The notes beneath the pieces were generated by a model. It did no database searches. It worked only from the letters and a program-made list of their open reading frames with translations, and had not been told where the DNA came from. From NCBI RefSeq assembly GCF_041260155.1, contig NC_091947.1:1366501-1430500 (forward strand): a stretch of 64,000 nt of DNA. Reading direction: 5' to 3'. A program made the position numbers and the translations under genes. Of this stretch, positions 13,181 through 23,500 are shown in pieces. The stretch's first letter is position 1, and every line of letters starts with the position of its first letter. The stretch is from Ptychodera flava (Eukaryota > Hemichordata > Enteropneusta > Ptychoderidae).

Positions 13181-14652
13181 AATTATTAAATTTTGTTACA
13201 AATAGGGTTGATTGTTACAAATAGGGTTGATTGTTACAAATAGGGTTGACACGTCAACCCTATTTGTAACAATCAACCCAATTTGTAACAAAAGTTAACC
13301 CCATATAGGTTTAGTATGATTTCGGTCAGAAAACAAGATTTTTAACATTTTTGACCGAAAATGGTGAAAATTGCCCCGAAACAAACCTTTGGCATGTATC
13401 TGCACAACTCGATTATATCTTACGAGTAGGCCTCTTATACTAGGCAACCTGCACAACGAAAGTTAATCTAACGAGCATTTTCGGAAAAAAAATGATTTCG
13501 ACAAGGAAAAAATAAAAATTGCCCCAAATCATACTAATATGTATATGTCATCAAGATTTCATCAAATACGGCCAAGTTTTTTTTGAAAATTAGGTTTTGT
13601 TTCAAGTTGGTTAATTTTTGTTACAAATAGGCTTGATTGTTACAAATAGGGTTGATTGTTACAAATAGGGTTGACAGGTCAACCCTATTTGTAACAATCA
13701 ACCCAATTTGTAACAAAAGTTAACCCAATATAGGTTTAGTATGATTTCGGTCAGAAAACAAGATTTTTAACATTTTTGACCGAAATTGGTGAAAATTGCC
13801 CCGAAACAAACCTATCTGCACAACTCGATTATATCTTACGAGTAGGCCTCTTATACTAGGCAACCTGCACAACGAAAGTTAATCTAACGAGCATTTTCGG
13901 AAAAAATGAGTTTCGACAAGGAAAAAATAAAAATTGCCCAAAACATACTAATATGTACATTTCATCAAGATTTCATCAAATACGGCCAAGTTTTGTAGAA
14001 AATTAGGTTAGTTTCAAGTTGGTTAAATTTTGTTACAAATAGGGTTGATTGTTACAAATAGGGTTGACACGTCAACCCTATTTGTAACAATCAACCCAAT
14101 TTGTAACAAAAGTTAACCCCATATAGGTTTAGTATGATTTCGGTCAGAAAACAAGATTTTTAACATTTTTGACCGAAAATGGTGAAAATTGCCCCAAAAC
14201 AAACCTTTGGCATGTATCTGCACGACTTGATTATATCTTACGAGTAGGCTCTTATCCCTAGGAACCTGCACAACGAAATTTATCTCACGAGCATTTTCGG
14301 AAAAATGAGTTTCAACAAGGAAAACCAAGAAAATTGCCCCCGAACATACTAATATGTATATTTCATCAAGATTTCATCAAATACGGCCAAGTTTCTTTGA
14401 AATTTAGGTTTTGTTACAAATAGGGTTGATTGTTACAATAGGGTTGACACTTGTCACCCCTATTTGTAACAATCAACCAATTTGTAACAAAAGCAGTTTC
14501 GGAAAATGAGTTTTGACCAGAAAAAAAAAGAAAATTGCCCTCAAACATACAAATATGCATATTTTATTAATATTTCAACATATACGGCAAAGTTTTTTTG
14601 AAAATTAAATTTGTTACAAATAGGGTTGATTGTTACAAATAGGGGTGATACA
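13180..14652 (-). repeat. Right arm of the fold-back element
   Basis: Inverted match of the left arm. It carries 'ATTTCATCAAATACGGCCAA' at about 13556, 13970 and 14370, with the same palindromic spacers. Confidence 0.8.
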
Positions 14653-14657
14653 CAGGG

Positions 14658-16329
14658 AAGTTTCGAAAGTGCAACAAAACGTTAATGAAAGAAGCACATA
14701 TTCTGGCAGTTATAATACAAAGGAGTTTACAGAAAAACGATGCTCGAAAAGAAACGAAACGTTTTGACATTTTAAAAATATATTATCAGTTTTAATCAGT
14801 TTTGGTATCTCGGCATCCCTACAGTGTAACCGTTTGTCTTTTGTAGCTACGAGCCATTATGCTTCTCATAATGCGTAAACATCTCTTTTAAACAGACATA
14901 TTTATGTTGGTATACATACTTATTAATTCCAAATAACAATAGCAGGAATCAATGCATATGTCCTGGTGTTACGATTTGTGACTCCCTTTCGAGCGTTTCG
15001 TTTCTAAAACGAAATGTGAACTCCCTCCACAACTTCTTTTGCGTTGGAAGTCGATAAAAATGCACACATTTGCTCTTCGACAAGTTTCTATGAATTTGGA
15101 ACACATCAATTGAATGGCATATATTCAGTGTGTACAGGGGTCATGAAAATGGCCGATTACTTACTAGCTGACATGAACTGCAAAATGGCTTTTAATTGCC
15201 CAAGTCTTGTTCTGACCTATATGACCAGTAAAATTCATGGAAATTGTGCTGGCCCTGGTTGCTATTTAAAAGATCTCTCCGGAACAAGGTTCCTCAATTC
15301 TTTGTAAGATAAAAGCAGTGATAGTCAACTCTCTACTGTAGAGTGTATACGTTTTTCCAATCAATAATAAGACATTCTCACCGTAAGATTTTCGATCGAT
15401 TAAATTGGGCGTTTTAGTACCTGCCCAGCTGGTATAATTGACTTGTGGATGTGGCATATAGTTCAGGATGGGGACGTTTGCGTCCTTATATGCTTTTGAA
15501 AATGAAGGCGTTCATTACTTGAATTAGTCGGCAATCAGATATGGTGTCAAAAGAAGTTTTATGAGCAAAAGCCGATAACTAAATCGAAAAATTAGTGAAA
15601 CCATCGCATACGGTATTGCATTAGGACACCTCGTGGCGCCAGTCTATGGTTACTCTGCATGCCAAATCACTGAACCTTAATCTAACATGGCCGACATACG
15701 TGGCAACACGGTATGAACAACAGAAACATGGATCCACCCAGACATCATGACAAGATGCAGATATATGAGTCTGTAGATATGCAAATCACACCCTTAACTT
15801 CCCCCTTTAAGTAACCCTATGTAGGTCGATGGTCCATATCAGTCATGGGTCATCATGATTGGTAAACAAAGACCCGGCCAACATATTGAATCAAGGAGAT
15901 AACACTTATCGACGTCGGTAATAAACAAACATCCTAAGTTCAGTTTCCGGATTACATATATCGATCCCATTAAAATAGTGTGGCCCTGTTCGTCTAATTA
16001 TTGAGTGCATTATCAAACGCGCTTCAGATTTGTGAATAACATTTAGAACTAGCTTCGATGATTTTGATCCCATTAAATTGGAATTATGAAAGTGAATATA
16101 CTAATTTGAAAGCAAAAGTCAAATGGGTTAAGAGAAAATATATTTTGAAAAGGAAAAAGTGTTTCAATGTATTTTAACAATTTTAATGTAACAACTCATA
16201 ATTTGAGCAAATCGCCAATTAAAAAACACTAGAACCTATATGACATACTTGAAAGCCGTATGACAGCTGTTTTCTGGAACAGATATTGCTTTGAAAAAAT
16301 GAAAATTGACTTGAAAAATTACACGTGCA
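14658..16329. other. Intergenic stretch between fold-back element and tandem repeat
   Basis: An 87-codon plus-strand ORF (15044-15307) without a motif or convincing splice sites. Otherwise AT-rich unique DNA. Confidence 0.4.
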
Positions 16330-16816
16330 AAATTCATCATAATTTTAACAAACTTAGTAGAAATCATACATATCTAACTGATAAAAACAAACCAATGTTC
16401 CATGCATTTTGATAAGTGGCTGCAGCAAAATCATCATAATTTTAACAAACTTAGTAGAAATCATACATATCTAACTGATAAAAACAAACCAATGTTCAAT
16501 GCATTTTGATAAGTGGCTGCCAGCAAATTCATCATAATTTTAAGAAACTTAGTAGAAATCATGCATATCTAACTGATAAAAACAAACCAATGTTCAATGC
16601 ATTTTGATAAGTGGCTGCAGCAAAATTCATCATAATTTTAACAAACTTAGTAGAAATCATACATATCTAACTGATAAAAACAAACCAATGTTCAATGCAT
16701 TTTGATAAGTGGCTGCAGCAAAATTCATCATAATTTTAACAAACTCAGTAGAAATCATACATATCTAACTGATAAAAACAAACCAATGTTCAATGCATTT
16801 TGATAAGTGGCTGCAG
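16330..16816. repeat. Tandem repeat, about five units of 97-98 bp
   Basis: Unit starts near 16331, 16428, 16526, 16625 and 16722. Each runs from 'TTCATCATAATTTTAACAAA' to 'TTTTGATAAGTGGCTGCAG'. Units differ by single bases. Confidence 0.9.
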
Positions 16817-17116
16817 GGAAGTGTATTCATTTAGGACAAAATATCAATATTAAAACATGAAATTATGTAAATTTGAACAAACCAGGCTGAAACTAGAAAT
16901 ATGTATACCGTGTATCAAGACGATTTGACCACCTGTTCGTGCGTTTTTGATGTTTTGACCAGTTCCACTCTTGTTGCCCTCTTTGGCACAGTTTGAGAGA
17001 CTTGCATACTAGTTTGGGAACCACTCTAATCACTTGAATGAAATTCTTCCTAAGTCAATGACGCATCTCCAACCAAGTATTGGCGTAATGGTTGCTACCT
17101 TTTCCTTTATTTTATG

Positions 17117-17177
17117 CATACATACATACATACATACATACATACATACATACATACATACATACATACATACATAC
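17117..17177. repeat. (CATA)n microsatellite
   Basis: About 15 CATA tetramers. The left flank (16880-17115) resembles the flank of the similar tract at 54640, so both may be tails of one repeat family. Overlapping ORFs encode Tyr-Ile-His or Val-Cys-Met runs and are not genes. Confidence 0.9.
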
Positions 17178-17485
17178 AATTCGACTGATAAGAATTCATT
17201 TGATGCAATCTTCATCTATTATTTATTTCTGTTTTCACTAGGTCTTATCTTGTTAATTGGTTATATAGAGTCTATTCATAGCAGAAAATCCGCAAATAAC
17301 AGAGAAATAATTCAATGCAAATCTAAGTCATAGTCGGATTTACATTAACATTATTAAAATGTAAGAACACATCTGCTGCAATAATGCTTGTTCTGACTCA
17401 ACCGTACATTTTTAAAAGGGCCATAATCCCTCATCAGGATTTCAAAATTTATCTTGTCCTTCGATGGATTTTCTTGTGATGTTAT

Positions 17486-17517
17486 TTACAGTACACACTC
17501 GACCGGTCCTCTTGCTC
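17486..17517 (-). CDS. SBP gene 2, exon 9 (C-terminal tail and stop)
   Basis: 32 nt after an ACATTTTAG acceptor. Joined in phase 1 it completes IEHG-ARGPVECVL and TAA. The total coding length then divides by three. Confidence 0.6.
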
Positions 17518-20500
17518 CTAAAATGTGAAGAAAAAATGGACAATAAATAAACGTTGAGTATGAAATCCGGAAGCTGGTAAATTAAGTTAACGTTTAAACA
17601 ATAACGCGGTAAATGAAAAAATATTATAAATTTAACAAAAATTTGCAAAAAGTCGGGGGCCAGTAAACGAGCTCTTTTCTTGGTTCCAAACATTTACAAA
17701 CTTACCATGTTCGATCTGTGCCTTTCTGCATATTTCAGCGTATTTACCAGTCGCCTTTAGCCTCCTAAGGGCAGCGTTGAACCATTCCAACACTCCACTG
17801 TCCTTCCGAACTCCTAAGTGTACACCATCAGTACAACGCATGACGTCACCAATTGGTTCCAATCCAGGGGGTGTGCCGCTGATCATACCAGCCTGTTCAA
17901 GACCATCTTCTTTGCTGGGCCATAGCAGTGCAAAGGCCGCATCGATCTGATGATAAATTTGATGGAGTTAAGCTATTAAAATTTCAAAATATTAAATTTC
18001 TCAATTATCGTGGTCACTTCAGTATCATTTACAAACTTCAGTCATAGTTTTGTTCGGTGTACACAAAGTATTTCGCCTAATATACCATGTCTCCTTCTCA
18101 AAAGGTTTAAGGGAGATGTACTGTATTTAAGGTGGAACGCGCCTCGGGGACAGATGTTCGGACTCTCAAGTTTCTACAATTCTTTTCTGATCTACCACTT
18201 GTGGGGGGCTCATTTTAAAGCTCTTGGAGAGAGTAAAATTTTTACCGTCTTAGTTTTTCGAAAATCCAATATTTAATTTTTCCCCAAAGAGTTAACACAA
18301 GGATGGCGGCCATTTTGAATTTGAAACATAGCAAAATTTTGGGCAATTTGTTTTGCTAGTTCCAAACCTTGCAAAGTGACCATCGGTTTTTGTTGTTGAT
18401 TTTGTAAGAGAATGGTTAAAAGTTTCATTTAGGAAAGTCGAGGCGCATACTGCCTTACAAAAAATTATACCACCTAGAATACAAAATTGCTCTGAAGAAA
18501 GATAAACTATAGGAGAGATTGCTATAAATTGATAAGAATACTTAAAACTTTTCGACAACTACTGCAATCCTTTATTACTGTTACATGTAAAAGAAGTCAG
18601 TGCATATTGCATTGTCTTTATGGTGTATTTAGTCAATTCATATATTGTCCTAGGTGATATCATATGCAGGATCATAACTTCTGAAACTTGTTAAATGTGA
18701 TCACTGTGTATGCAAAAGATCCCCCAATATCATTCGTACCACAACATTGTCACTGACTTATTACCAATTATGTATTCTTTTACTTAGAGGACAAAACCAA
18801 TTCCTATTGGTGGATGGCGCTTTCGGTTTTCAAGATTCAAAATTATCCATACTTCAGTATTCGCCCAAGCAATACTATAGGTCTTCATTTGGGGATTGTG
18901 ATCAGACTACAATAATCTACCTCGTTATTCTCGAAGCCACCAGAAAGGTCCGGAGGTACATCAAACATTTGAATTTGATGTAAAGGAAGAGTGGCCGCCC
19001 CCATGACCTTATTGTCGACGAGGCAGCGTCGATTACTATACCAACCATTTATAAACCCTGTTAAAAGGAAAAATTAAGTAATTCTGTTCATCTCAAAGTT
19101 AGAAAAAATCATCTGTCGAGGTAACTCACAAAATTTTTTCAATCTTACGACATATATTTTCAGATGTCAAGAATGAAGTACATTTATACAAAAGTATTCC
19201 TGCGTCGTATTGCATATACATATCCCGCAGATTGAATGCAAAATAATTGTTGCAAATGAAAAAGACATAACCTGTGATTATCCTCCAAACTCCATCAAAC
19301 CATCTGACAATAGCACAGCGTACAGTATCTCAGGTGCCTTTGTCACACCAGTAAATTAAAGCAGTGTAAAGTTTTTGATCGACACCCTTCGGCTGAAATT
19401 ACAAAAGTAAATCCACTGTGAAATTTATAAAGAAGCACATGCCTACAGTTTTGCCACGAATGTCGTTTGGATTGAAATTTCCAGGATTTCCTACTGGAAC
19501 AAAAAAACGTGATTCTCCGCCGTACTTCATCCACGTATCTGACAACGCCATAGTGTGCACTATCTCACTTGTCTTCGTCACACCACAACCATCAAAGTGT
19601 CTAGACAGTATGCCTGGCAAAACATTAATACAATTATAAGCAGTGGGTACGAATAAAGTATACTGATCAACTTGATAAAGGCTAATGAGCATTCTCTCGT
19701 ATGTTTATGTTACTATAAATCATATTTGATATCGTGCAAGCAAGTGACGTCATTAAGAGAGAGTGTTAATTAACATAGCATAATATGATATAATGTAATA
19801 TAATATAACATAACATAACATAACATAATATAATATAATACAATACAATACAATAAAATATAATACAATATAATATAATATAATATAATATAATATAATA
19901 TAATATAATATAATATAATACTCTAAGTGACATGGTAGTGTTTATGTGAAGTACTTTTGATTGATATTAATGAAACACATTCGCTTATTGAAAAGTTTTT
20001 TTATGCATTAATGTTTTAAGGTAGTTTTAAAGTCTTACCAGTGCGTTTTGCACGGCAAATAAATACCAGAATGGATATCATGAAAGTGCCTTACAAAGAG
20101 CTTTATAAAGGTTATAGATTTGAATGAAAATTTTGATTTGTATCTATTCCTTTTTTGAATTTCTGATTGGAGTTGGTAGTTCTCAAAACAATCCGGCAAC
20201 TTCCATATTTAATGTTTATCGAATGATTGTTCATTACACAAGTCTGTGGCAGTTTGTGCACAGCACGCGCATACATCGAAGTAATACCACGTTCGGGCCA
20301 GTGGGTTTTTACCATTGAAATACAGTTTGTGCATTGCCATCCATATAGTCTTATGTTAGGTTGCTGCAAAACAAGGAATGTGATCGTTTATAAACACATT
20401 TGTATGGTCAGATGCACGATCGTTTCGTAGATTACAAATAAAAGGCTTTGCTATATTTACCTCTTCCCGCAGCCTCGAAATCAGTAGAAGTACCACTATT

Positions 20501-23500
20501 GAGGCACATTTCGTAGGGCATATGTTGTGCAATGCATTTCTTGCCAGCTTCCTTGCAGACTTATTGCAAAAGACCAAACAATAACGTTAAGGTAATGACT
20601 GTATATTATGAAAACATGAATGAAAAATATGGATACCATATATGAATATTATGTGTGACACCAATATTGTACAGGTGTAAAAGTGAACTAGTACGTTTTT
20701 CATTTACTGTAAGTTTAGTGTCTGTTTTAATGAGTATCGTCTTTCTTCTCTTCAGCAGTTTACCAATTTCTATCACATCTTGTACTTGTGATATTAAAAC
20801 ATGTCCAGAAGTCACGAAAATCAGTGAAGCAAACTTCCTTCATTGTGCACACCTTGCCAGCTAGCTACAACCAAGTTGAAGTATGTCACTAATGTATTGG
20901 TGTGATGATTTTAAGACGTTCTTTTTGTGATGTCGTTCGGTACTCACATAAACTAGGATCAATTATGCGATCATCTGCAAAGTGAACAACACGCAAACTG
21001 CCAACATGTTTAAACAGGGTAGTTTAAAATCAAGATGGGTATTTCTCATATTGGACAAGGGGGCTTTTCTCTTCCTGTGGTGAGAGACAATATTAAAATT
21101 ACATTTTCACTATTTCTGTAATAAGGTTTAAACAGACACATGATATTACAGCATTGTATTTACATGACCTAAATCAAAGCCAATAACATTCTCATATTAC
21201 CTTCTAGGACTAAATCCTTAAAGAAACCTTTAGTCTCATGTTCATGTTCGTCCCTGTGTTGAAAAAAAGAGAAACTATTGCTCAATATATAGAGTGATAC
21301 AATTCAATGACAACTTCATCATACTGTCAACTATTGGTTACAACGGCACTAACTCAAATGAAAACTTAATGTCATAGATCTAACATGAAGTTCATTAGCA
21401 AAAGGATAATTGACAAATATTTCAACCAGAACTGTATGGATGACAAAGAATCGGAAGACATAAATGCCCAACTGTAATTCCTGTATTAAGATACATGTAC
21501 TTTCAGGGGCTGATTATTGGTAAAATATTAAAAATTGTCCTTATATCATCTTACAAATTCCTGACGGTTGAGACCAGAATATTACTAAGGGGCAGGAATA
21601 AAACAAAGTGGTGTTATCTGAAGTGGTTATGTGACAAATATTAAGTTAATCTGAAGTCTTGAGTAAGACAAATCATAGATGATACGATACACATAAAACA
21701 GCGAACAGTTGCAATCAGCGTCATCAACAAATGTGTATGTCCTGTCATCTGCTTGTTCCTTAAGTCTGTCTAGTATTGTGTTTCCCATTGTTTTCGCCAT
21801 TTGCTGAAACATCAAGAGTGATAGTATCAAATCTTCTCGGTTGTGCAAGTCATGGATTATAGAAGTCAGTCGAGCATCAAAACCATGCTAAGGGATAAAA
21901 GAAAGGAACATTTCATTGAGTTCTACAAATATTTTGAGGAGGTTTTGTGATTACAGTTCTTCTCCGAAAATATTATTTTATTACATGAACATATTTAGGT
22001 GATGACATTCAGAACCAACTCATTAGTCTGGTGCCGAAACCCTGATTTTTGGTCGAACCCAAAAATTTCGGCCCCACAATGGTTCTCGGTGGTTTCTGTA
22101 TCTTCAAAGCCTACTGAATCAGGATCTGCATGATGCCACCCTGGCATCCTTGGGCATTTTAATATATTCAAGATGGCCACCAAGATGGTCGCCAAAATAT
22201 GTAAATGGTAATGTCTTAGCTCTATGAAATGTTATCAAAGTGATTTTGGTGTCATTTGCCAGGTAAACAGGACCAAGAAATTCATTTCTTTCATTTCCCA
22301 ACATGTGCAACTCTTAATTTGCATAAAAATCCAAGATGGCTGCCAAAATCACCTCCAAAACAGGTAAATGCCATATCTCAGCTCCATGAGAAGCCGTTGG
22401 AGTCATTGTGGTCTCCTTTGCCAGGTAAATGGGGTAAATGAGACCACAATATAACAAAAGATACCTACTTTTGACCCATAAAACATGCCGAAAGACACCA
22501 AAATCAGTGGCATAGTGTATTGAGATATGACTCCTTACACACTGAAACAGGTATTTGGATTTTTATGAAAAGTTTATGCAAATTAAGGGTTGTACATGTT
22601 AGCCAATGAAAGATATGAATTGCTTGCAAAGGAGACCAAAATGACTCCAACAGCTTCTCATTGAGCTGAGATATAATATTTTACCTGTTTTTTGATGTCG
22701 TTTTGGCAGCCATCTTGGTTTTTTATGCAAATTAAGGGTTGAACATATCAGGCAATGAAAGATATGAGTTCCTTAACCCCATTTACCTGGCAAAGGAGAC
22801 CACAATGACTCCAACGGCTTCTCATGGAGCTGAGATATTGTATTTACCTGTTTTGGAGGTGATTTTGGCAGCCATCTTGGATTTTTATGCAAATTAAGAG
22901 TTGCACATGTTGAGCAATGAAAGAAATGAATTCCTTGGCCCTGTTTACCTGGCAAATGACACCAAAATCACTTTGATAACATTTCATAGAGCTGAGATAT
23001 TACCATTTACATGTTTTGGCAGCCATCTTGGCGGCCATCTTGAATATATTAAAATGCCCAAGGATGCCAGGGTGGCATCATGCAGATCCTGATTCAGTAG
23101 GCTTTGAAGATACAGAAACCACCGAGAACCATTGTGGGGCCGAAATTTTTGGGTTTTGTGTTTCGGCACCAGACTAACATAGCAAGATACGAATCATGTA
23201 ACACCTACTGCTTAATATTAGACTCGAGCATTATCAATGCTATCATCACGTGCCCCATCGTCAATACGCCTTTATTGTGATGTGTTGCTATAGAAATATA
23301 GTTGATAAAATGCTTCAAGTCCTCATTTCACCTGTTACACGAAATCTCACCTGACTGGCATAACGTGAGAGCATTGCGCGGCCTACGGTGACTGGAACTC
23401 GCTTTGAAACCATAGCAAGAAGAAAATTGGATGACCTCACATGGCTGCCAGATATGGCTTTGATTTCATCTTGTAGTTCATAATCTAAAGGTCGATGGTT

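Larger units (their letters stand above)
9617..14652. mobile_element. Fold-back DNA element, 5 kb, with 1.4-1.5 kb inverted arms made of sub-repeats
   Basis: The left arm (about 9617-11000) and right arm (about 13180-14652) are inverted copies. The ends read TGTATTACCCCTATTTGT and, on the other strand, TGTATCACCCCTATTTGT. CAGGG flanks both sides (9612-9616 and 14653-14657), a 5-bp target duplication. Each arm has about three to four sub-units of 350-450 bp, separated by short palindromes built from 'CAACCCTATTTGTAACAAT'. The 2.1 kb centre (11000-13180) has only short ORFs (80, 71, 115 and 83 codons) and no transposase I recognise. TG...CA ends with a 5-bp duplication do not settle the superfamily. 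It is non-autonomous or decayed. Confidence 0.8.

Noticed and set aside
17030..17333. ORFs with runs of Tyr-Ile-His or Met-Tyr-Val-Cys
   Set aside because: Translation of the CATA microsatellite.
22119..23169. Several 60-66 codon ORFs on both strands (MHMLGNERNEF and MPGKQDQEIHFF types)
   Set aside because: They are mirror images generated by the 22-23 kb palindrome.
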